This document shows positions 33,936-44,314 of a stretch of DNA of 64,000 nucleotides, piece by piece. The position numbers and the translations under genes are program-made. Each line of letters begins with the position of its first letter. Within the stretch, counting starts at the first letter, position 1. The notes beneath the pieces were generated by a model. It was given only the letters and a program-made list of their open reading frames with translations. It made no database searches and had not been told where the DNA came from. The stretch is from Branchinecta lynchi (lineage: Eukaryota; Arthropoda; Branchiopoda; Anostraca; Branchinectidae), in the NCBI GenBank assembly GCA_023053575.1, contig JAKZAP010000021.1, positions 13,268,212-13,332,211 on the forward strand, given 5' to 3'.

Positions 33936-35191
33936 GAACAAGACCAAAGGTTCCGATGGGATCCCAAAAACTCAATATTTGATTAAGACAAATGGGTCCC
34001 GTCTTCGCCAGAACAAGTCTTCGCCATATCAAGTCTTCGCTAGACTCATTGAACATTTTTACTATTAAAATTCAGAAATAGATTAAGGCCAAATAGCTAA
34101 TCATCTGAGAAAACCAAGTTCAGAGATGGGTTCAGCATGCGTGTGTACCTCTATAAGTCATATCTGTTTTGACGAAAACTTACTGACACTTGTGCCAATT
34201 TGCCGGTTTCGGCCGAATTCCGAAACTACTTGTCCGGCGAAAAAAAAGCCTCAAAAGCGAACTCAGCGTATCTTTTTTCCCCAATATTGAACTTCAACTT
34301 GAAATAAAAATGTAACTTATAACAAATTTTTCGGCTCCTGCCGGATTCCGGTCGAACTGTATGTCCGGGTAAAAAATGATTTACATACATGGATTCAGCA
34401 TCTCTTCTTACCCCTAAATCGGATATTTAATCAACTACAAATAAAACTTTAACTTTTTCCGTTTTTGCCGGATTCCGGGCGAACTACTTGCCCGGGTAGA
34501 AAATTGTTTTTTCATAAGTGTTCAGCATGGCTTCTTGCCCCTAAACCGGACATCTAATCAACTTCAAATAAAACTGTTAATTTTAACAGACTTTCCGGTT
34601 TTAGCCGGACTCCGGGCTAACTACTTGTCCGGCGCAAAAATGGTTTTCACCACCGTGTTCAGCGTGTCTTCCTACCCTGACATCAAATATCTAATCAACT
34701 TCAAATAAAGCTTTTACTTTCAACAAACTTTCCGGTTTTGGCCGGACTCCGGGCGAACTACTTGTCCGGCGAGAAAATGGTTTTCACCACCGTCTTCAGC
34801 ATAATCTCCTATCCCTAAATCGAACATCTAATTTTAACAAACTTTCCGGTTTTGGCCGGATTCCGGGCTGTCCGATGGCAAAATGGTTTTCACCATCGTG
34901 GTCAGCATGTCTTCTTACCCCATAATCGACTATCACATTATCTGTTTAAAAATATTTCATTTGCCCCTTAATTTAAACCCCCTCCCCTAAATTTAGGGCT
35001 ACAGAGTCCATCTACGAACTCGACCTTACTCTTGACCCAAAGAATCCTCACACCAAGTTTCATCAAAATATCTCATTCCCTTCGAGAGTTATAGCCTAGT
35101 GCGCACCGACGGACAGACGGACGGACGGACAGACGGACAACTTTTGCGATGTCATAGGTATCCCGCCACTTACGTTTTGGGATCCCAAAAA
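33936..35191 (+). repeat. B-family capped satellite element, copy 1
   Basis: Left cap ACAAGACCAAAGGTTCC then GATGGGATCCCAAAA. A roughly 240-bp lead follows (GTCTTCGCC repeated, CATCTGAGAAAACC). Then come five monomers each with CCGGATTCCGG, TTGTCCGGCGAGAAAATGG and TTCAGCATGTCTTCTTACCC, spaced 114-137 bp. The right head is a C-rich tract, TACCAAGTTTCATC-type motif, GACGGACGGACAGACGGAC and a terminal TTTTGGGATCCCAAAA. Noncoding. It begins about 160 bp after the KIAA1143-like stop codon. Confidence 0.85.
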
Positions 35192-35316
35192 ACTGCTGTA
35201 AAAGCATGAAGCTACTGAATGAATGAATGAAGGATTTATGACGCACTGCCAAAGGGCGTAAGTGCAGTAGAAAGGTATTAACACCAAAAAAATACTTGTT
35301 ATAAGGCGACTGGGAA

Positions 35317-35637
35317 TACTGTTAGGCGATATTCGATATTGATAATGATATATCGGACCAGAGATCGATATCGAATGTCGATATCGAAATGATATTTGTT
35401 CATGTTTTAATAATTGTAAATAATCTGACATAACTAAATCTTACGTATCCGAAGTTGCAGCAATATATTTTTCGTAATTCAGTTTTTATGTTATTCGCAG
35501 TTTTTACCAAAAGTTGATGCAAAATTTCTTAAATTTGGGTGAAACCAGACGTATATGAGAGCGAAAATGGTCCCAAAATGTCTATATCGAATATCGAACG
35601 TGAAAATATCGAAAAATTCAAACATCGCCCAACAGTA
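35317..35637 (-). mobile_element. hAT-M2 copy 2, perfect 8-bp TSD
   Basis: Ends TACTGTTAGGCGATATTCGA and ACATCGCCCAACAGTA, flanked by ACTGGGAA on both sides (35309-35316 and 35638-35645). The right and left subterminal ATCGATAT clusters match copy 1 in reverse. Noncoding hAT-type element. Confidence 0.85.
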
Positions 35638-35750
35638 ACTGGGAAAACTAATATTACGACAGTAGGAGCCTGTCAGTCTTATGAGCAATCTAAGAAACAG
35701 AGAGACTGCATAGCCTGCAAGGTGGTGGAATCTGATTTTTTTTGTTTATC

Positions 35751-36412
35751 CGAAAACGTAAGTGGAGGGATACCTATGACATCGCAAAAGTTGTCCGTCC
35801 GTCCATCTGTCAGCACGATAACTCTCGAAGGGAATGAGATATGTGGATGAAACTTGGTGTGACGAGTCTTTGGGTCAGGGAAAAGGTCGAATTCGTAGAT
35901 GGGCTCGATTAGGGGTGGGGGAGGGGGTTAAGTCAAAGTATTTGTAAACAGATAATGGGATAGTCGATTAAGAGATAGGAAGACATGGGGAATACGATTA
36001 TGAAAACTATTTTCTCGCCGGACAAGTAGTTCACCCAGAATCCTGCCAAATCAGAAAGTTTTGTTAAAAGTAAACGATTTATTTGAAGTTGATCATATTC
36101 GATTAAGGGATAAGAAGACATGCTGAACACTTATGTGAGAATCATTTTCTACCGGGATAAGTAGTTAGTCAGGAATCCGGCCAGAACGGGAAAATTTGTT
36201 AAAAGCAAAAGTTTTGTCTGAAGTTGATTAGACGTCCAATGTAGGGGTAAGAAATGATGCTGAATCCGCATATGACAACATTTTTTAAATGCACATATAT
36301 ATTCGCCCGGAATCCGGCTGAAACCGGAAACTTTCTTATAAATTAATATTTTGTTTGATGTTGATTAGATGTTCGATATATTGGTAAGGAGATACGCTGA
36401 ATTCTTTTTTAT
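35751..36412 (-). repeat. B-family capped satellite element, copy 2, truncated
   Basis: Head in reverse: decayed cap, ACGTAAGTGGAGGGATACCT, GTCCGTCCGTCCATCTGTC, GATGAAACTTGGTGTG, then GGGGTGGGGGAGGGGG. Four diverged monomers follow (CTCGCCGGACAAGTAGTTCA and similar). The far cap is missing; the element breaks off directly into the head of a C-family element at 36413. Confidence 0.8.
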
Positions 36413-37200
36413 GGCAGTTGCCCTTCGGCCAAGTGCCATATAGCGATCGCAATTTCTGTCCGTCTATCGGTCGGTCTGTCCAGGTTTTGCTAGTTCGGGC
36501 ACTTCCAAATAAGCTAGGAAGATGAAACTTGGCAGACATATCAGGGACCCCAAATGAATAAGTTGGGAATAGTGAGTTCCCAGATCCGAGCATCTTAGTG
36601 GGAGTGGAGGGAGGGGGAATCCGGAATCTTGAGGTATTTTTAACTTTTGAACGGGTAAATCGGATCTTAACGGGATGAAACTTCGTGGGAAGAACAAGCA
36701 CACGTCCTAAATACATAGTTAGACATATCTGGACCAGATTCGGGCACTGTGGGGGAGTTGGTTTGGGGGCTCTGGAATCCGATGACCCCGCGAGTTCGGT
36801 ACTTCCTGATGTGCTAGGACCATGAAACTTGGGAGAAGTATCAGGGATCGATGCTGACTTGAGAATAGTCGTTTGCCCGATCCAACCATCATGGGGGGAG
36901 TGGAGGGATGGGGGAGCCCGGATTTAGTGGCATGCATAACTGTTGAACGGGTTATCGGAAATGAATGAAACTTGGCAAGTGAAAGAGCTATCGTCCCAGA
37001 TGTTCCACGTCAAGTCCTTATCGTATCTGATACCTGTGGGGGGTGGGGGATTCGTGCGAACCGGACCGGATTCGGTAGTCGGGGGTCCGGAATTCCGGTA
37101 ATCGGAGTCAATGTACTGTCAGATGTGCTAGGACGTAGAAACTTGGCTGAAACATTACTGGCTTGACAATGATAGCTTAGAAATTTTCACTTCCAGATCC
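36413..37200 (+). repeat. C-family capped satellite element, copy 1a
   Basis: Palindromic cap TATGGCAGTTGCCCTTCGGC with CAAGTGCCATA, a GTCCGTCTATCGGTCGGTCT microsatellite, then about 145-bp subunits. Each carries RATGAAACTTGG (36521, 36675, 36823, 36962, 37131) and a following G-rich tract (GTGGGAGTGGAGGGAGGGGG). Subunits fall into types marked by CTAGGACGATGAAAC, GATCTTAATGAAAC and CGGGATGAAACTTNGTGGGA. Confidence 0.8.
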
Positions 37201-37804
37201 GACCGTCCCTTACAGTAATGATCTTAAAGACCTAATCCAAACATTCGGTTTACCTTTTCCTGGACCTTTTCTTAGTAATCGCATGCCACAGGTTTATTTT
37301 GAATTGAACGCGGTTGCGGGGTTGCTGTTTCGGCTCGAGAAAAAACCCACGCCGAAAGTCTTCTTTTCTAGATGACGAGATTTTCCAGGATTGATTGAAT
37401 TATAAGACCTAATTGATAATTTTTGTAGATCTTCAGAGGTACCACAGTGGTCTTGGTTTCTTAATGTATTTGTATTTGTAACAAACATTTGGAGCATTAG
37501 ATGGAAATTATTGTTTTGTTCCTTGGCTCCCTACGTGCCATAACAGCTGTCCGGGATAATCGGCTGAGATTTAGTCCAGACAGAGTTATTTCAAACCTAG
37601 GAAATGTGGTGGTTTTTTTTTTATTTGTTCATTGTTTTACGGTATTTTTAGTGGTTTTAAACATTCATAGTGACAGCAGGGATGGTTAGCATTGTGTATG
37701 TGGTAGAAATACCTTTTTTTGTGGCCCGCTTTAAAAGGAAAGTATAAAAATACTTTAAGCACAATTTATGTTTTCATGATAGACATGAGCCTATTACTAT
37801 AACT
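37201..37804. other. Spacer between C-family arrays, with a T-satellite unit
   Basis: Mostly unassigned. 37720-37800 carries T-family blocks (AAAATACTTTAAGCACAATT, TTTTCATGAT). The C-family array resumes directly afterwards. Confidence 0.4.
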
Positions 37805-38735
37805 TTTCCGTCAGTCGGTAAGTCCGTTGATCGCTAGTGTGCAGGCATATTAGGGATCCGACCAAACTAACTTGGAAATAGTCAGTTCTCCGATCCGACC
37901 ACCGTGGGGGGGAGCGGAGGAGGGGGAATCCCGAAGATTGACGTATGAATAACTTTTGAACGGGGAATCGGATGTTAATGAAACTTGGTATTTGGGAAGA
38001 TCTCGTGTCTCAGATGATACACTTCAGGTCCGGAACGGACACGGTGACTTTGGGGGGAGTTGAAGTGGGGGAAGCGGAAAACGTGTGACATGTTGGGAGT
38101 GAACGGATCGGGATGAAACTTAGTGAGAAGAACAAGCATAAGCCCTAGTTTCTTAGTTGACAAGACCGGACCTGATCGGGGAACTGTGGGGGAGTTGGAG
38201 GGAAGGTTACGAAATTGTGGTGATCCCGAGTTAAGATGCTTCCACATGTGCTAGGACGATGAAACTTGGCACACATATCAGGGACTCGACCATTTTAACA
38301 TAAGGACAGTCGTTTCTCCGATTTGACCATCGTAGGGGGAGTGGATGAAGGGGGAATCCGGAATCTTCAGGTAGCCTACTTTCAACTTTTGCACGAGCGA
38401 CAGGATCTTAATGAAACTCTGTATTCGGAAATGATTTATGTCTCAAATGTCCCATTTAAAGTGCGGCCAGGATCCGATCAGTGTGGGGGAGTCGAGGGGG
38501 GGGGGATTAGAAAATGTATGACACGCTTACAGTGTAGCAATCGGGATGACACATGGTGGGAAGAACAAGCATAAGCATACATTAGTGGCAGAACCTGACC
38601 GGATTCGGACACTCTGGGGAGAGTTGGAGCTGGGCGGGGGGGGGGATTCCGCTGATAGCGACTTAAGGTACTTCCAGATGTGCTTGGACGATGAAACTTG
38701 GCTTGAACATCAGAGACTTGACAAGATTGGCGTAA
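37805..38735 (+). repeat. C-family satellite array, copy 1b
   Basis: Six subunits in the repeating order GATGTTAATGAAAC, CGGGATGAAACTTAG, AGGACGATGAAACTTGGC, with RATGAAACTTGG-type sites near 37976, 38111, 38259, 38410, 38544 and 38690. This is two turns of a roughly 430-bp trimeric higher-order repeat. It starts with a degraded GTCAGTCGGTAAGTCCG microsatellite. Confidence 0.8.
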
Positions 38736-39390
38736 AAATATCTTAAAGTAGTCATCTTAACCGCCAGGTAAAAAAAAATACTTTTAAGCAAAATATACAT
38801 TTTCATGATCCCCAAGAGCCTATGATAAATCTCGCCTCAAGGGTTTTCCTTGGAAATGAGTTTCTAGCACCCTTAGAGCGTGTTCCATCCTACTTACCGT
38901 AGTTACTACGCATGACGTCACGAATTCTGGCTTTTTGCCGTCAAGGCTGGAACGATTTTTCTATTTTCCAGCAGGATTTCACGCCAGGGGCGAATCCGAC
39001 CAATCACGTTCCAGAGATGCGTAGTTACTACGCTTACCACGCTCCCGAGCATGGTAAGCAAATAGTAACTATTAGTTACTATTCCGACAAGGTTGGAACG
39101 GTCAGCGTAGTAACTTTTCGTGAGGATGGAACGGAAATAGTAACTAATAGTAACTATTGTTACGAGGGTGGAACACGCTCTTAGTGCGCATCTTAACCGA
39201 AAAGTCAAAAAAAATACTTTTGACCAAACCATATAAGCAGGATTCTAAAGGGCCTAGGATCATTGCTGCCTCAGGAGTTTTGATTAAAAAGGAATTTCTA
39301 GCGCCTTTAAAGTACTCATCATCATAGCCAAGTGCAAATCTTAAATACTTTTTACCAAACAATACATTCTCGTGGTTTGCAATGTTCTAT
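38736..39390 (+). repeat. T-family satellite, second part, split by an H element
   Basis: Blocks TTAAAGTAGTCATCTTAACC, AAATACTTTTAAGCAAAATA, CATTTTCATGATCC, CGCCTCAAGGGTTTT and GAGTTTCTAGCACCCTTA repeat around the insertion at 38876-39180. Confidence 0.65.
38876..39180 (-). mobile_element. H-family Harbinger-like element, copy 2 (TSD TTA)
   Basis: Ends GAGCGTGTTCCATCC and GGGTGGAACACGCTC, flanked by TTA on each side (38873-38875 and 39181-39183). Inverted relative to 21475-21763, sharing TAGTTACTACGCATGACGTC and AAATAGTAACTATTAGTTAC. The element split a T-satellite unit at CACCCTTA. Confidence 0.8.
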
Positions 39391-39402
39391 GATCATTCTT
39401 AT

Positions 39403-39560
39403 CTAAGGTAAGGTAAGGTATAATTTTATTGACAAATATAAGGAAACCGCATGTTGCTTATTATCATCAGACATGCCAGTGGCATAAAAATCTACGCTTC
39501 ACTAATTCTGATTTGCTTGTAAATATTATCAATAAAATCCAAGCTTAACGCGTTATAAAG
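39403..39560 (-). repeat. Probable LINE 3' tail, reversed
   Basis: TAAGGTAAGGTAAGGTATAA followed by TTTTATTGACAAATATAAGG looks like a reversed retroposon 3' end (AATAAAATTATACCTTACC). No coding remnant nearby. Confidence 0.4.
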
Positions 39561-39787
39561 AAAAAAAACAAAAACAAAGAAACAACCAACACACATAAAC
39601 ACTAGACTTTTAGGGCAAGATAAGATATCTCAAGGGTTTTGCTTACAAACGATCACAACAAACCCACGAATTGTCAAATTCCTATTTCCATCCTCTTACC
39701 CAGTCTTACAAGTGCCATAAGAGCTTCTCGTTCTTGTTTTAAACTAAGAAGCTGTTTATGGCAAGTTGAGACCATGTGTTATGTGTC

Positions 39788-39850
39788 CTGAACAGGAATC
39801 GTGCCAAGAGAGCCGAAATATCACCAATTAGGATTTTTACCTGACACAGC
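39788..39850 (+). repeat. G-family fragment, diverged
   Basis: CCTGAACAGGAATCGTGCCA then AGAGAGCCGAAATATC retains the CUGANNAGG, helix, GAAA layout. Confidence 0.4.
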
Positions 39851-40376
39851 CGTGCGAAAAAAATTAAAAAGAAGTGAACATTTGCGATGTCGCTCCACGA
39901 GGTTCTGGTCAAGCGATTGCAAGTAATTTATAGAGAGTCAAGTAAGTAGCCGAGTAAATGAAAGAAAATAAATAAAATATAGAAACACAAAGAAAAAGAC
40001 TCTTAATTTATGACAGCCGATACTTTGACAATTCAGGTCCTTTTCTTCATATTTTGTAAAAATCTTAGGAAATCGACTTAGGGGCCTCAGGTGTCGGCTT
40101 GCGTGTTGGGCAGTAGTAAATAAACATGGCCTAGAACAAGCACTAGTTGATAACCTCTCGCTATTACCATCTGACCCGTCGGCGTAATCATTTATTACAC
40201 CTGGTTATCTCGCGCTCGGCATCTGTTACGAATGTCCATCGGCTATGTGGTTATTAGTTTATTGTGTCTGCCAGTAGTACTTTTTGTGAAAGCAGAGACA
40301 TGCAACATGATCTTCCATTAATTATATAGACTAAACGATCCAGATCGCTTATGTTCACCGTAGGTTAAAAACGGCA

Positions 40377-40746
40377 GTCTACCACAAAACCCTGATTTTG
40401 GATACCCTATGCCGAGTCCTATGCCAAACGCTGTGTATATCTAGAGTTTGGCATACCCTGTGAAGAACGCTGGATACAGTATACCAAATGCTGGATACTC
40501 TGATATACTCTATGCCATTCAGATATTGATGATTTGAATGAAGCACAGAGAACAACTAATCAGAGTTCATTTATATTGGATTAGGTCGGGGTTAGGGTAG
40601 CAGCCTCGGTACCAGCATGTATCAAGCGTTTGGCATAGGGTATCCAGCGTTAGGCATAGGCTATGCTAAAAAGCTAGACATACCCACCCAGCGTTTTGCG
40701 CAGGGCGAGGCATAGGGTATCCAAAAATTAGTGACCTATGGTGGAC
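40377..40746 (+). mobile_element. Q element: inverted-repeat element with GGCATAGGGTATCC
   Basis: The left end GTCTACCACAAAACCCTGAT leads to TTTGGATACCCTATGCC. The right end has the inverse GGCATAGGGTATCCAAAAAT leading to CCTATGGTGGAC. Degenerate GTTTGGCATAGGGTATCCAG units lie inside both arms. Only copy seen; no clear target duplication. Confidence 0.6.
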
Positions 40747-41427
40747 TAAAAGAGGGCGTCGAAATACATTGTTTCTGCTTAAAACCTACTCTCTGCATTT
40801 CATAGAATCTCCAAACCATGAAGTATCATAAACATCGAAAAAACTGTACACACGTTCACTTACTTCAGGTTGTTAGTCTAAAATCAAGTTTCACCATCTG
40901 AATGAAGATCAGCGACGCCGGGATTCTTAAAGTCATTTGTGAGAATAATGCATCATTAGTGAATAATTAGAAATGTCAAATCTGAGACTTTAGACATCAG
41001 CATGCAACCAGTTCAGCCTTGAGCAGAATTTCATTCTCCTTTCATATTAATTTCCGTTCTTGCTTGAAACATGTTGCTATGTAGATAAAGAATGTTTCAT
41101 GAATGTTGGTCATCTACAAAGAGTATGGGTTTTTATCAACCAGAAACTGAAAACTAATGAGTATCAGTACTATCAGTACCTCCAGGTAGGCTACATAGCT
41201 TAGTCAGATGGCGAATAAACTTTAGTTTCTTTGAGAATGCGAATATCACAAATGTAGGCTGTTTATAAGTAAACCTAACTCCTTGTCCTGTGATTAATGG
41301 TAGGTTGGTAGTTTTTTTTTACCACACATTTAGATGCAAATTACTAATAACCAAGATAACAAACAATAATAATAACATAACTTCATAACTAACATTCTTC
41401 CACCTACAGCTTTTATAAAAAAAAGAA
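40747..41427. other. Intergenic sequence, nothing recognised
   Basis: AT-rich, with no repeat copy identified. Confidence 0.4.
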
Positions 41428-42654
41428 AACAAGACCAAAGGTGTCGATGGGATCCCAAAAATCTAAGATTTGATCCAGACAATTAGGTCTTGTCTTCGCC
41501 AGGCTAACCATCAGAGAAAACCGAGTTCAGATATGTTATCTACCTATCTATCTACACCTCTATAAGCCATATCTATTTTGACGATACTGACCGAAACTTC
41601 CTGCTTTATACTACTGCCAAATTTGCGGTTTCGCCCGAATTCCAAGCGAACTACTAGTCCAGCAAAAAAAGAAAATTCAGAAACGAAACCTGCGTATCTC
41701 CTTATCCCTATAAAGAACATCTAATCAACTTTAACTAAAATTTTGACTTTAAAAAAAATGCGGGTACAACCAGATTCCTGACTAATTATATGTCCGGGTA
41801 AAAAATGACCATCATATACAGACTCAGCGTCTCTTCTTACCCCTAATCTATCGTCTAATCAACTTCAGATAAAGCTTTTGCTTTTAACATATTTTCCGGT
41901 TTTGGCCGGATTACAGGCGAACTAGTTGTCCGGCGAGAAAATGGTTTTGACCATCGGATTCAGCATGTCTTCTTACCCCTAAATCAAACATTTAATCAAC
42001 TTCAAATGAAACTGTTACTTCGAACCAACTTTCCGGTTTTGGCCGGATTCCGGACAAACTGCTTGTCCGGCGACAAAATGATTTTCACCATCATGCTCAG
42101 CATGTCTTCTTACCTCTAAATCAAACATTTAATCAACTTCAAATCAAACTTTTACTTTCAACCAACTTTTCGGTTTTTGCCGGATTCCGGACGAACTACT
42201 CGTCCAGCGAGAAAATGGTTTTCACCTTCTTGCTCAGCATATCTTCTTACACCTAAATCAAACATTTAATCAACTTCAAATGAAACTTTGACTTTTAACA
42301 AACTTTCCGGTTTTTGCCGGATTCCAGACGAACTACTTGTGCGGTGAGAAAATGATTTTCACCATCGTGCTCAGCATGTCTTTTTACCCCATAATCGACT
42401 ATCACATTAGCTGTTTAAAAATATTTTGTTTGTCCCTTAATTTCAACCCCCTCCCCCACCGCCAAATATAGGGCTACAGAGCTCATCTACGAACTTAACC
42501 TTACCCTTGACCTAAACTATCCTCATACCAAGTTCCATCAAAATATCTCATTTCCTTCGAGAGTTATCGTGCTTACAGACGGACGGACAGACGGACGGAC
42601 AACTTTTGCGATGTCATAGGTATCCCTCCACTTACGTTTTGGCATCCCAAAAAA
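41428..42654 (+). repeat. B-family capped satellite element, copy 3 (most regular)
   Basis: Left cap AACAAGACCAAAGGTGTCG then ATGGGATCCCAAAA. The CCGGATT sites at 41906, 42043, 42180 and 42317 are exactly 137 bp apart. The right head has ACCAAGTTCCATCAAAATAT, GACGGACGGACAGACGGAC, TTTTGCGATGTCATAGGTAT and a cap decayed to GGCATCCCAAAA. Noncoding. Confidence 0.88.
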
Positions 42655-42662
42655 TCACAAGA

Positions 42663-43028
42663 GTTAAAAGACACGTCTTACCTATAATACTAATACAAGG
42701 TAAATCTGTAATCACTCCATCCATTCTTAAACCCAGAGACACGAATATCATCTAACTACACCTCACTGATTTTTATCACTTGCCTTATTTCTCTACCTTC
42801 AATGTGTATAATTTTGCCGACGGTTGTTTTCGAGAAGTTTATTCGTCATAAAAACCGGCTATGTAAATTTGTCCCTGTTTGTGCTAGAAGTCAATGGGCC
42901 TTGAGAACGGCTTAGAGCAGCTAAAGCCGTTGGTACTTTCTTCAAAGCGGAGCCTAGTTTAGTTGTAAAGTACTTTCACTATTCTAAAATACTGGAAAAT
43001 ACAGAAAGATATTGCGGGGGTCCTTTAA
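42663..43028 (-). mobile_element. V-family element, about 365 bp
   Basis: Reverse of 54188-54552 along its full length (ACTAGGCTCCGC, ACGGCTTTAGCTG, CATTGACTTCTAGCAC, CTCCATCCATTC). The ends GTTAAAGGAC and AAAAGACACGTC form a short imperfect inverted repeat. It lies next to the B copy 3 cap. Confidence 0.65.
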
Positions 43029-43129
43029 CATTTAAATACTCCTTGCGGCCGTGTCAAAAATTAAATCTCAGCACTAGTTTTTTTCCCTACAGTGCTATTT
43101 AAAAGTAATTTCACTAAACAGGAGTCGGG

Positions 43130-43280
43130 AGAAGCTTCAGTTTTTTTTGCAGGTTCTTTTCGTCCCCGACGTTGTCCCTGACGTTCGACAGCTTGACGAG
43201 GTCCCTTGCCAAGAAGGGCCGAAATATCGCTGCCAAAGCATCGTAGCTGAGGTATCCGTTTTATGCATTGTTTAAAAGAT
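43130..43280 (+). repeat. G-family single-arm copy with intact core
   Basis: GTTCGACAGCTTGACGAGGT, then CCCTTGCCAAGAAGGGCC, GAAATATCGC and CATCGTAGCTGAGGTATCCG. The GAAA core and GUA-GCUG junction are present; the first helix base is altered. Confidence 0.6.
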
Positions 43281-43286
43281 ACATTT

Positions 43287-43430
43287 AAAGTTTAACCGAA
43301 AGGCCTGGGATAGGACAATCTAGTTACCCTCCACTTCACTAAATTTGGCTTGAAGACCCGCTTCAAATGCGTTACTTTGTTTTTCCGCTATTCACGAATA
43401 ATCGATTTTCAAATAGTAGCAATTTCTGTG
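43287..43430 (-). repeat. F-family (TTAA-flanked) terminal fragment
   Basis: TTAA then AGTTTAACCGAAAGG, GGACAATCTAGTTACCCTCC and, after a gap, GCGTTACTTTGTTTTTC and AATAATCGATT. Matches the right end of the intact copy at 60459-60935, in reverse. Confidence 0.6.
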
Positions 43431-44027
43431 TGATTTGTTGTAGCTCTTATGCGCTTGTATTTTGTTGTGTGCCTTAAGAGAAAGATCTATGATTTTTTTT
43501 TTTTTTCAGGCACCAAGCAATCTTCACCAACCTCACCACTGCCAACTGAAAAGCCGCGTTTGTGTTGAGACTAAAATTTTCCGCGTCATAATAGAATTTT
43601 CGTTGTGGGGACGGCAGCAGATATTCTGAACGTCAAAACTATAGTGGAAATTAAAAAATCCCTTTGTAGAATCCAAATAATTCAGTGTGTTCAGTTAAAT
43701 GACACAAAAATAAGTTGGCTTTTCATTTAAACTTATAAGAATTGTTAGCAGCCCACTCCCCCACCCTACCCTAGCATTTTTAACCTCCGCTTGTGTCATA
43801 TAAATAATACAATTTTCCGGTTCAAAACCAACTCATTTCTTTTGGGAACATTCCTACAAAGAATCCGCCTACAAATGTTTCCTTTATTCCGTTTATTAGC
43901 AAAATCGATTGTGACCGGCGCTCCTTTCGGGCGCCTAGTTTTGTTTCGCGCCGTTAGACGCGTCATATTTTGGAAACTAATGGTTGTGTTTATCGCTTTC
44001 GGATGTTGCGCCAAACGCGCGACAAAT

Positions 44028-44180
44028 TTCCATGTTAGAAAACAAATGGCGTTATTTATATTTTTCGGAAGCGTCTCCGCGCTTGGCTGGAACGGTGGTC
44101 GTTCAGGAGCAAGCTGATGAGATAATTTTGAAGCAAATCAGGATTTTGTTTACAAGCGGCGCCAATAAATGGCGCCAACT
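44028..44180 (+). repeat. Duplicated segment, left copy
   Basis: AAACAAATGGCGTTATTTAT, TTTTCGGAAGCGTCTCCGCG, GGTCGTTCAGGAGCAAGC, TGATGAGATAA and TTTGAAGCAAATCAGGATTT recur at 45240-45335 and 45345-45480. The B-family copy 4 lies between the copies. Confidence 0.6.
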
Positions 44181-44224
44181 CTTTTGGGCATGCTGTAAGT
44201 GTATAAAATTACTCAAAACGGAAA

Positions 44225-44290
44225 AGTCAGCTAGGAATTTTCGGCCCTTCAATGTAAGGGTCTTCTTCAGGCTTTATCAGAATAATAATA
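44225..44290 (-). repeat. G-family fragment
   Basis: GTCAGCTAGGAATTTTCGGC then CCTTCAATGTAAGGGTCTTC and TTCAGGC. Confidence 0.45.
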
Positions 44291-44314
44291 CTAGGTGACT
44301 TCTCCGCTTATTCG

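Noticed and set aside
35100..35140. GACGGACGGACAGACGG as a simple microsatellite locus
   Set aside because: The same tract sits at the same place in every B element head, so it is part of the element rather than an independent locus.
36336..38247. Several frames of 70-125 codons on the minus strand with Pro- and Ser-rich products
   Set aside because: They are readings of G-rich C-family satellite subunits, and the same kind of product recurs at 63397-63914.
43791..44117. A 108-codon plus-strand frame
   Set aside because: It runs into a repeated segment (AAACAAATGGCG) also found at 45240, has an overlapping reverse frame and no recognisable domain.
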